Shown here in pieces: positions 1 to 5,940 of a stretch of 29,751 bases of DNA. The translations under genes were made by a program, and so were the position numbers. A model generated the notes under the pieces. It was given only the letters and a program-made list of their open reading frames with translations. It was not told the DNA's origin and did no database searches. The stretch comes from a virus, in the IMG/VR virus record IMGVR_UViG_3300027489_000014, positions 1-29,751 of that record; one strand, given 5' to 3'. Position 1 is the first letter of the stretch, and each line of letters starts with the position of its first letter.

Positions 1-284
1 AAAATAAACTCACCGAGAATACGGCCAAACTTATCGTCATTACCATCATCTCGTTGCGTATTAATCTTGACCCAAGATCCGGTAGGTAACTTTTCACCTA
101 GTTTCTTCTTAGAAAGTGTGCCGCGTACTTTTTCTTCTTTATTTGCAGTACGGGACTCGGGTGTGTCTACGCCGAGCATACGCACGCGCTGATTGGCAAG
201 CACAATATTGAAGCCTAAATCTAGATCGATGTCGACTGTGTCACCATCGAGCACCTTATTGATTCTGCATTTGTATTGGTACAT
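1..284 (-). CDS. Staphylococcal-nuclease-like (thermonuclease) protein, C-terminus cut by window edge
   Basis: The first 94 residues of a TNase/SNc-family nuclease are present and the rest lies beyond position 1. The family cleaves DNA or RNA with Ca2+. By comparison with staphylococcal nuclease, the metal and catalytic set is intact: DGDT at residues 13-16, R35, D40, T41 and E43 in RVRMLGVDTPE, and the second arginine, R88, in DKFGRILG. The start is the ATG whose complement is at 282-284, three bases after the tape-measure-like stop, so it is the last visible gene of the leftward tail operon. I see no signal peptide; the N-terminus is MYQYKCRINKVL. The spacing implies co-transcription with tail genes, so it may be made late. 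Its role (host or competitor DNA degradation, packaging or entry) cannot be read from sequence. The family call is strong. Confidence 0.9.
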   Translation of the reverse strand, partial: MYQYKCRINKVLDGDTVDIDLDLGFNIVLANQRVRMLGVDTPESRTANKEEKVRGTLSKKKLGEKLPTGSWVKINTQRDDGNDDKFGRILGEFI

Positions 285-287
285 AGA

Positions 288-2549
288 TTATATTCCGTAA
301 GGCGATGCTTTGAAGATCATTCCGGTTCTATCAGGAATTGACAGACCGCCGCCGTAAGTAACAGACTGATTGTTGTTCGTCACGTTGGTGCGGCTACTTG
401 CATCTACAACTGATGTATTATTTGCGATGCTTGCAGCATCCTTCATCGCCTGAGTTGATTGAGATGTTTCATTTAAAACTGTGCCCGTCGCATTAGTCAT
501 CGGTGTAATGCTTTCCATCGCCAAGCGCTTATCGAGCGCAGTTGTTGGCTTAAGAGTGCTCGCATATGCATCGATACGATCTAGTGCTGCTGCCTCAGCT
601 TGTGTACGAGCAGAAGATGTAGGCGCTGCTATAGCACTACCGCCGCCAGTAGCAGATGCCTCGCCGCCCAGGCCGAGCATATCCAATGCTTTGTTCGTGA
701 TATCAAATCCTACGAGTTTACCAAGTGAATTGACTGGCGCAAGTAATACCTTTATCAATCCAGCCACAATGCCCTTGAAGAAGTCTACGAAATCAATCTT
801 GCCAAGCAGCATATCCTTTAATCCTACGAATACGCCCTTGAAGTTTTCCCATACGCTTGTAAAGTAACCAGCAATTACATCGGTTATTTTACCGACTAAT
901 TCTGGCAGCGTATTCATAAAGAAATTGAATATGCCTTCGAACATTTCTTGTCCAACGTTTATGAACTCTCTAATGAAGTCCTTAAAGTTGAACATATCAA
1001 GTTCTTTTTCAATTTCTTTAAATCCAAGTTTGCCTGCAATCCAGCTGATGATGCTTTTTGGTATATCGACAAGCCATCCGATTAGGCCGTTGACTAATCC
1101 AACCATACCTTCTTTAAATTTATCACCGATGCTACCTTCCTTTTCGCTGAATCCTTTAAAGAAGTCCCAAATTCCCATTAGTATCGTCAGCGGCAAGAAT
1201 AGTTTGGCGGCAAGCTTACCTAAAAATCCAAACACCTTTCCTGCGAGTGATCCGAGCGCTTCGCCAAGCTGAAGGAATACCTTGAATGGCTTTGTGATCG
1301 CACCCCAGATTCCTTTCAGAGTATTGACTGCTTTGCCGATGATACCGATCGAATCGCCAGCGGCATCAGCGCCTTTTACCAGATTCTTGACAGAATTAAA
1401 CTTCGATACAACACTTGCGAATGCTTCCTTAACTGGCTTAAATGCATCTGCCACAAACGTAAAGAAATTCTTAACACCTGTCACCGCTGCAGTAATCTTA
1501 TTTCCCGCGGCGCTTAACAGTGTTCCAACTTTAGCAACTGTCTTTTCGATAGCTTTAAAGACAGGGTTGTCAGATATCAGGCGAATGTATGCTCTAAATC
1601 TAGAGATCATTCTTTCACCAGTCTTCATGAAGTTATCAAATGCAGTAGCTATATTCTGCCCTAAACGCGAAAACATCTCAGGTAGTTTAGATGCAATCAG
1701 TCTAGGGAGCGCCTTAATTCTGCTCCATGCGCGCTCGAATGATTTGCCGAGATCATCTATGAATTTGCCAATTGCTTTACCGAGCTTTGACTCCTTCACC
1801 ATCTTGATAATGTTTTTAAAGATAGAGCCCAGTTCCTTTGCAAGTCCAATGATGAAACCACTTGCTGCACCCAGCAATCCAGCAACCCAACCCATCAGTC
1901 CTAATTTACCATCTTCGTCTTTGTCCTTATCTTTCTTTTCTTCTGGTGGCCGCTTTGTTAATTTTTCAAGCAGCGCCATGAATTCTCGCCGATTTTCTTC
2001 TTCTTGCTGACGACGAGCGTTTGCAAGTTCCGAATCCTGCACCATCATATTAGCAATAAAACCAATATCATTAGCAATTGCTACGATTGGACGGTATAAG
2101 TCAATTACAATTGAAGATGTGGCAAATGATGTCCCCTTGATATCCACCAAGGAGCTTAGTATCTTATCAAATATTGCGACATCAAGTTTAGATTCTTCTT
2201 TTTCTTCGGCTGCTGGCGCTGCAGCTACAGCCGCCGCGATAGGAATAGATGTCGGGGCCGCCTTTGCCAAGAAATCAGAAATGTCTGTCGCTATCATTTC
2301 AGTCCATGTTGAGACATCATTCATCTCAATACGGAGCTTTTCCATCTTTTCTGTTAACTTCTTCAACCCATCACTCGATGACTTAGCTGCCTTGCTTGAT
2401 GTCGTTGATCCGCGTTTCTTTGCGGCAGGTGCTTTCTTTGATGCTGCCGCTCTTGTTTCTACTACAGGTGCAGCGGTGGGCGTGATGGACGAGGCCGTAA
2501 CATCGGGCGATGATACTATCGGATCTGTTGTCTTTTTTGTCTCGTCCAT
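288..2549 (-). CDS. Tape-measure-like tail protein, 753 aa
   Basis: This is probably the tail tape measure, which sets tail length and is threaded through the tube. The N-terminal 60 residues are rich in Ala, Thr and Lys. A predicted helical region with a charged coil follows at about 165-200, then a KDKDKDEDGK linker at about 206-215. The remainder is helical with glycine-rich hydrophobic segments near 217-237, 441-462, 483-505 and 590-614, as is usual for tape measures. The C-terminus is Asn/Ser/Thr-rich. I did not recognise clear similarity to T4 gp29 (590 aa), so the call rests on composition, size and position directly behind the gp26-like chaperone and its frameshift extension. The ATG is 6 bases after that extension's stop, suggesting coupled translation. 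At the usual 1.5 angstrom per residue it predicts a tail of roughly 110 nm. Alternatively it is another internal tail or baseplate hub protein. Confidence 0.7.
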   Translation of the reverse strand: MDETKKTTDPIVSSPDVTASSITPTAAPVVETRAAASKKAPAAKKRGSTTSSKAAKSSSDGLKKLTEKMEKLRIEMNDVSTWTEMIATDISDFLAKAAPTSIPIAAAVAAAPAAEEKEESKLDVAIFDKILSSLVDIKGTSFATSSIVIDLYRPIVAIANDIGFIANMMVQDSELANARRQQEEENRREFMALLEKLTKRPPEEKKDKDKDEDGKLGLMGWVAGLLGAASGFIIGLAKELGSIFKNIIKMVKESKLGKAIGKFIDDLGKSFERAWSRIKALPRLIASKLPEMFSRLGQNIATAFDNFMKTGERMISRFRAYIRLISDNPVFKAIEKTVAKVGTLLSAAGNKITAAVTGVKNFFTFVADAFKPVKEAFASVVSKFNSVKNLVKGADAAGDSIGIIGKAVNTLKGIWGAITKPFKVFLQLGEALGSLAGKVFGFLGKLAAKLFLPLTILMGIWDFFKGFSEKEGSIGDKFKEGMVGLVNGLIGWLVDIPKSIISWIAGKLGFKEIEKELDMFNFKDFIREFINVGQEMFEGIFNFFMNTLPELVGKITDVIAGYFTSVWENFKGVFVGLKDMLLGKIDFVDFFKGIVAGLIKVLLAPVNSLGKLVGFDITNKALDMLGLGGEASATGGGSAIAAPTSSARTQAEAAALDRIDAYASTLKPTTALDKRLAMESITPMTNATGTVLNETSQSTQAMKDAASIANNTSVVDASSRTNVTNNNQSVTYGGGLSIPDRTGMIFKASPYGI

Positions 2550-2555
2550 CGTAGT

Positions 2556-2753
2556 TTACTTTTTAGAATTGAGCTTTTGAATTCTTTCGTTTTCCTGCTT
2601 AACGTGTTCCGATAGCAGGTGAACGTAGATTTCCCTCTCCCATGGCAGCATGTCCTCAAGCTCTGTTAAACTGTAGTGGTGATGCTGCATCATTGCAAAA
2701 TTAGTCTGATAATAGTTCAGAAGATTGTCGTGAGAGAGGGCTAGTTGAAAAAA
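2556..2753 (-). CDS. -1 frameshift extension of gp26-like protein (chaperone GT-type)
   Basis: An open frame, -1 relative to the gp26-like gene, runs from the T TTT TTC heptamer near that gene's end to a TAA at 2556-2558. After slippage it adds 63 residues beginning QLALSHDN and including MMQHHHYSL, EDMLPWEREIYVHLL and a charged helical end, giving a predicted 295-residue fusion. The only internal start is an ATG pair at 2690-2693, which would give 45 residues. It has no Shine-Dalgarno sequence and would discard the NYYQTNF segment, which looks like part of the same domain. Short aromatic and His-rich extensions of this kind are typical of the T part of phage tail-assembly chaperones, which bind the tape measure. 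The tape-measure-like gene starts 6 bases after the stop. The frameshift is inferred, not shown. Confidence 0.68.
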   Translation of the reverse strand, partial: FFQLALSHDNLLNYYQTNFAMMQHHHYSLTELEDMLPWEREIYVHLLSEHVKQENERIQKLNSKK

Positions 2754-3442
2754 TTCTGCAAACCTGAGATCTCAAATTCGTTTTCCTTCTTGCACTTTTC
2801 GCACTTGAACTTGATGTCCATTTGTAGCTTAGGCATGCTGGAAATGAATTCCTGAATCTTCAGAAATTGTGCCTGATTCAGCGAATCTACGAATTCGGCA
2901 AGTTCTTCACGCTTATGCTCTGCCGCGTGATATACTCCGTCCTTATCGTAGATCGTATCGATGCAGGCGATGATGACGTTGGTGATAGCTTCTGGCGTAA
3001 GCTTAGTATCCTGGTCAGAAAGAAAGTCAGCCTTTGGATAGTTCAGCGTGATACCGACTTCGTCATTTAGCTGAATCTTCTTTTCGACCTTTTCAGGAAA
3101 CTGTACTTGTACCTCATCGAGATTGATCTCAATCTTATTGACGGCCTCACAGTGTTTGCACTTGATGCCCACACGAGAAACTTCACCAACAGATTTAGAA
3201 CGCAGCTTGAGGAACAAGTATTCGAGGTCGAACGTACACAACTTGTCAGGATCAATCTTGTTAAAAGTGCAAGAGGAAACGATGTCCTTCATTGCTGTCA
3301 TGATCTGTGAATTGCTCTTTGATTCGAGCGCGATCATCAGTATCTTCTCTTCCTTGACCAGATAAGGACGGTACATGACAGTCTTTCCGGTTGACGGAAT
3401 CTTCACTTCATACTTTGGTATATCGATTTTAGGTAGTGCCAT
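2741..3442 (-). CDS. 26: gp26-like baseplate hub assembly protein (T4_baseplate family), 233 aa
   Basis: The N-terminus, MALPKIDIPKYEVKIPSTGK followed by MYRPYLVKEEKILMIALES, matches the T4 gp26 family (Pfam T4_baseplate), which is needed to assemble the central hub. T4 gp26 is 208 aa. Two CxxC pairs, C95/C98 and C214/C217, could form a four-cysteine zinc site linking the middle and the C-terminus. The gene ends AAT TTT TTC AAC TAG, so the slippery heptamer overlaps its last codons and a longer -1 product is expected. It lies between the tube-like gene upstream (18-base gap) and the tape-measure-like gene downstream, where tail-assembly chaperones normally sit. A chaperone role is therefore inferred from context and the frameshift, and the family name from sequence resemblance. 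No Shine-Dalgarno sequence precedes the ATG. Confidence 0.85.
   Translation of the reverse strand: MALPKIDIPKYEVKIPSTGKTVMYRPYLVKEEKILMIALESKSNSQIMTAMKDIVSSCTFNKIDPDKLCTFDLEYLFLKLRSKSVGEVSRVGIKCKHCEAVNKIEINLDEVQVQFPEKVEKKIQLNDEVGITLNYPKADFLSDQDTKLTPEAITNVIIACIDTIYDKDGVYHAAEHKREELAEFVDSLNQAQFLKIQEFISSMPKLQMDIKFKCEKCKKENEFEISGLQNFFN
2747..2753 (-). promoter_or_regulatory. Candidate -1 ribosomal slippery site T TTT TTC
   Basis: Read on the minus strand in the gp26 frame, the heptamer is T TTT TTC. It fits X XXY YYZ exactly: both the P-site TTT and the A-site TTC re-pair as TTT after a -1 slip. Only AAC TAG remains in the zero frame. No strong stem-loop is obvious by eye just downstream, so a stimulator is not demonstrated. 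Confidence 0.7.
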
Positions 3443-3460
3443 AATAATTACGGGTTAAAT

Positions 3461-3982
3461 TCAATTCACTTCATAGTCAGTAAATGCCATAGTAACTGTC
3501 ATCTTCTGCACTGAATTCTCTGCAGCATTATCGAAGCCAATTGCGCTTACAGTAATTGGAAATGCTTCTTTTAGCTTTACTTCGTAGACAACAGTATTCT
3601 CTTTGTCAAGTTGCTGAATAACAACATCGGCCGAATAATCGTTCTTGTATGCTGCTCTATATCGATTGACGTTTAATACTGTGTCAAGCCATGATTCAAA
3701 TATTCTCTTCATCGAATATTGATTTGTCAGCAAGAACGTAAATACCACTTCCTCGTTCATATAACCAGTTGGCATTTTTTCTGTCTGGCGCAACAAGCCG
3801 TAATCGGCAGTCAATATTTGCTTTCCTGGAAAGCTTGCATTTTCGCAGAGGATAGTAAATTCTTGTGGAATCGATGCAATGCCTCGAGGAGGAGTCATAA
3901 TGACGTTGAACCGATTTGTAGCAGCAAGACCGTTGCCTCGCGAGATAGCTGCCTTTAGATCGTTAATAGAATTCAGCGCCAT
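3461..3982 (-). CDS. gp19-family tail tube or tube-initiator (gp54-like) protein, 173 aa
   Basis: The protein resembles the T4 gp19 tail-tube family, which gp54 also belongs to in fold. It begins MALNSINDLKAAISRGNGLA, then has NRFNVIMTPPRG, then EFTILCENASFPGKQI and a YGLLRQTEKMPTGYMNEEVV segment typical of these proteins, and ends with a beta-rich stretch (KMTVTMAFTDYEVN). The length is close to T4 gp19 (163 aa) and far below T4 gp54 (320 aa). Whether this is the main tube subunit or the initiator that sits on gp48 cannot be decided here, because no sheath gene lies beside it. Its place before the chaperone and tape-measure-like genes matches the tube-chaperone-tape order of most tailed phages. 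It starts 2 bases after the upstream stop. AAAAGG lies 7 bases before the ATG and is one of the few weak ribosome-binding candidates here. Confidence 0.75.
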   Translation of the reverse strand: MALNSINDLKAAISRGNGLAATNRFNVIMTPPRGIASIPQEFTILCENASFPGKQILTADYGLLRQTEKMPTGYMNEEVVFTFLLTNQYSMKRIFESWLDTVLNVNRYRAAYKNDYSADVVIQQLDKENTVVYEVKLKEAFPITVSAIGFDNAAENSVQKMTVTMAFTDYEVN

Positions 3983-3984
3983 AA

Positions 3985-4581
3985 TTATGCCTTTTGGTAA
4001 ATTGACTTAGAGTCTCGCCAGACAGCAGCCTTTTGAGCACCCTTGAAATGTTCTGTGGGCAGAAAGATTGCTGTTTCCCAGTCTGGAGCCATGATCTGCG
4101 CTGGGCGCGACTTCATCTGCTCAAACAAATAATGCTTTAAACACGGAGCAAAGTAACGCATCTTTCTTGCTCTGTTCAGCAATTCATATCGAACTCTTAA
4201 CCGAGTTCGTTCTGTCAAAACATCATCAGAAATTGTTTCAAGCAGACGATCTAGAAATATTGCACGAATGCGCGGGTGTAAGTAATGCAGATTCATCCCC
4301 AGAAATCCGCCCGGTGCTGGCGCAAGCATAATGACAAGCGGAAACCTATCAAAGTATGGCAGCGTTTCTTTGTACTTTGCATCATAAAGGAACATATACA
4401 TGAATCCCCATTTTGGAAGATTCTGTTGTTTGACCTCTGTGTCTCTGAGTAACTTATTGCGATTGATGCGACCGTTGAGTTCTTTGACTCTTTCTACGAA
4501 CCAGTCTCTCGCCTCTTTCGAGCGAGCAGCATAACCAGTGCCCTGAAGCTCCTGGCGAAGCGATGAGAATAGTGATGGCAT
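3985..4581 (-). CDS. Possible gp2-like DNA end-protector / phage structural protein, 198 aa
   Basis: This looks like a conserved family of T4-type phages, with a basic helical N-terminus containing ARDWFVERVKELNGRINR. A hallmark core follows: WGFMYMFLYDAKYKETLPYF, DRFPLVIMLAPAPGGFLGMN and LHYLHPRIRAIFLDRL. The C-terminus has FAPCLKHYLF and AIFLPTEHFK. Members of such a family beside gene 4 are, to my recollection, often annotated as the DNA end protector gp2, which caps packaged DNA ends; T4 also has gene 2 next to gene 4. T4 gp2 is longer (274 aa) and I cannot confirm homology, so the name is tentative. It starts 25 bases after the gp4-like stop, downstream of its own TATAAATA box, with no Shine-Dalgarno sequence. 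It is certainly a real gene, but its function is uncertain. Confidence 0.5.
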   Translation of the reverse strand: MPSLFSSLRQELQGTGYAARSKEARDWFVERVKELNGRINRNKLLRDTEVKQQNLPKWGFMYMFLYDAKYKETLPYFDRFPLVIMLAPAPGGFLGMNLHYLHPRIRAIFLDRLLETISDDVLTERTRLRVRYELLNRARKMRYFAPCLKHYLFEQMKSRPAQIMAPDWETAIFLPTEHFKGAQKAAVWRDSKSIYQKA

Positions 4582-4590
4582 CGTGGCATC

Positions 4591-4598
4591 TATTTATA
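4591..4598 (-). promoter_or_regulatory. T4-type late promoter box TATAAATA before the gp2-like gene
   Basis: An exact TATAAATA followed by G lies on the minus strand in the 25-base gap between the gp4-like stop and the next start. If transcription begins about 6 bases past the box, as in T4, the mRNA would start near 4585, only about 4 bases before the ATG at 4581. Confidence 0.6.
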
Positions 4599-4606
4599 GC
4601 CCATCT

Positions 4607-5047
4607 TCAAAGTATTTTAATCCCCAGTCCTTTCAGCGTTTCCTCAGTCCATACCTCAAACTTCCATCCTCTGTCAAGTGCATAAGCATTTGCAGCCTCC
4701 CACTTACTGATGTTTTTAGCGTATGTCATTACCTCAGTAATATACTTGCGCGTTTTCTTACCTGGGTTCTTAGGTGGCTGCGATTCTTTCTTAGGCTTGA
4801 TTTCGACAAGCAGTATGCGACCATCAGTAAACTCGATCTTTGCATCGACAAAGTAACGGTGAATCCGGCCATCTGTTTTGCAGCGGTATGGCACAATTAC
4901 TTCTTCTGATGACCATGTCTTTACAAAGTCTGCACAATCTAGCCAACGAAACAGTTGTCGCTCCCACAGAGATCGATACACAATATTGGTAATATCGCCT
5001 CGATACTTTGATGGATTCTGCGGTGAGAATTTACCCTTGTAAGACAT
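4607..5047 (-). CDS. 4: gp4-like head completion protein, putative PD-(D/E)XK nuclease fold
   Basis: This is the homologue of T4 gp4 (150 aa; here 146 aa), which completes filled heads before tail joining. The matching segments are NPSKYRGD, IVYRSLWERQLFRW, WSSEEVIVPY, HRYFVDAKIEF and LLVEIKPKKESQPPK, the last with the family's KP.K..QPPK pattern. The arrangement E29, D68 and E82-x-K84 is that of a TnsA-like PD-(D/E)XK endonuclease, so trimming of DNA ends is plausible but not proven. It is the first gene of the leftward arm. Its ATG overlaps the first base of the rightward late promoter, and its own promoter box lies 31 bases upstream, across the palindrome. No good Shine-Dalgarno sequence is seen; GAGGAA lies too far upstream. 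Confidence 0.9.
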   Translation of the reverse strand: MSYKGKFSPQNPSKYRGDITNIVYRSLWERQLFRWLDCADFVKTWSSEEVIVPYRCKTDGRIHRYFVDAKIEFTDGRILLVEIKPKKESQPPKNPGKKTRKYITEVMTYAKNISKWEAANAYALDRGWKFEVWTEETLKGLGIKIL

Positions 5048-5054
5048 ATAAATA
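5047..5054 (+). promoter_or_regulatory. T4-type late promoter box TATAAATA, rightward
   Basis: This is an exact match to the T4 late -10 consensus, followed by G. It lies 29 bases before the gene 48 ATG, with a predicted start near 5060. Its first base overlaps the last base of the divergent gp4 start codon. It probably drives the long rightward baseplate operon. Confidence 0.75.
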
Positions 5055-5085
5055 GTTTGATTCCTCGAGTCTTCTAACTATTTAT
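5048..5085. repeat. Perfectly centred inverted repeat between divergent operons
   Basis: ATAAATAGTT (5048-5057) is mirrored by AACTATTTAT (5076-5085). The midpoint falls exactly at the centre of CTCGAG (5064-5069), itself a palindrome. Each arm carries one late promoter box, so the palindrome is a symmetric divergent promoter. The bases between the arms and the central CTCGAG are not symmetric, so hairpin formation is less likely than protein recognition. Confidence 0.8.
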
Positions 5086-5086
5086 G
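5079..5086 (-). promoter_or_regulatory. T4-type late promoter box CATAAATA, leftward
   Basis: On the minus strand the sequence reads CATAAATAG. It includes the complement of the gene 48 start codon (5084-5086). The predicted start is near 5073, giving a leader of about 26 bases to the gp4 ATG. It is the likely promoter for the whole leftward arm. Confidence 0.72.
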
Positions 5087-5935
5087 CCCTCTAATTCAGA
5101 ATCTAGTTTGCAGAATATTGCGGCTGCAGCCACGAATATACTAGAGAACTCCGGTGCTCGAGTAACTGCCGAGGCGCGTGCTGTTAGAAACATCGAAAGA
5201 TACACCACAGCTGGAAGTTCGGGTATATTCGTTTTTCCTTCTAATATGCGTAATAGCTCTGCAGGTTATCCTCATATGGCATTCCGCACTGGATCAAGTT
5301 ATATTTACTTTCCAATTCCAGCCGGCCTAACATTTTCAGATCAGGCTGAATATTCGTCGGTTGACCTAGGTTTGCTTGGTATAGAAATTGACAAAGGTAT
5401 GGGGCCTACTGCAGGACAAGGAGCAGGCAAAGCGGTTGGCGTTACTGCTGGTATTGGCGCTTCAATTCTTGCTAAAGCAAAAGGATATCAAAAGACTTCA
5501 GATGCACTTACGCTAGGCACTGGGAGACTGATGTCGCCAAATAAAAGAACTTCGTTTCAGGGAATGTCAATTCGTACATTTGAGTTTGCATTTAAGATGA
5601 TGGCCAAAAATGAATCAGATGCCAAGATGATTCGTGATATCAATACTATTTTTCGTCTGAACATTTATCCAAGTACAGAATTGGGCGGCGCAATTCTCAA
5701 TTTTCCGCCTACTTGGTCAATTAAGTTTTACAATATAAACGGTTTAGAAAACACACACATTCCTAGAATTTATGATGAGTGCTTTTTGACTGCAGTAAAT
5801 TCAACTTATAATGCTGGCTCAAATCTATTTCATCCTGACGGATCACCCGTTGAAGTAGACATTTCGTTAAGGTTTGAAGAGGCCAAGGCTCTGACGCGCG
5901 ACGATCTATACAGACTTGCTGATTATTCATCTTAA
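5084..5935 (+). CDS. 48: gp48-like baseplate tail-tube cap protein, 283 aa
   Basis: This resembles the T4 gp48 family (T4_tail_cap), which caps the hub and starts tube polymerisation. The conserved stretch is NKRTSFQGMSIRTFEFAFKM and onward at about residues 152-182, which includes AKNESDAKMIRDI. It is followed by FPPTWSIKFY near 205-215 and a closing ILNFPP/DECFLTAV/NSTYNAG region. T4 gp48 is 364 aa, so this is a shorter version. An earlier segment, GIGASILAKAKG at about 125-136, is small-residue-rich. It is the first gene of the rightward arm, divergent from gp4, with the late promoter box 29 bases upstream and no Shine-Dalgarno sequence. gp53 follows 5 bases after its stop. In a virion it would contact the gp19-family tube protein encoded on the other arm. 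Confidence 0.85.
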   Translation: MPSNSESSLQNIAAAATNILENSGARVTAEARAVRNIERYTTAGSSGIFVFPSNMRNSSAGYPHMAFRTGSSYIYFPIPAGLTFSDQAEYSSVDLGLLGIEIDKGMGPTAGQGAGKAVGVTAGIGASILAKAKGYQKTSDALTLGTGRLMSPNKRTSFQGMSIRTFEFAFKMMAKNESDAKMIRDINTIFRLNIYPSTELGGAILNFPPTWSIKFYNINGLENTHIPRIYDECFLTAVNSTYNAGSNLFHPDGSPVEVDISLRFEEAKALTRDDLYRLADYSS

Positions 5936-5940
5936 AGCAT

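Noticed and set aside
1282-2010. Long plus-strand open frame (242 codons) opposite the tape-measure-like gene, and similar ones at 481-867, 925-1272 and 2119-2580
   Set aside because: They are antisense to a compositionally convincing gene, have Ser/Pro/Leu-rich shadow composition, and no promoter or partner.
2556-2693. Separate 45-residue gene starting at the ATG pair 2690-2693
   Set aside because: There is no ribosome-binding site, and it cuts into an open frame that runs back to the slippery site. The frameshift reading explains more, though it is not excluded.
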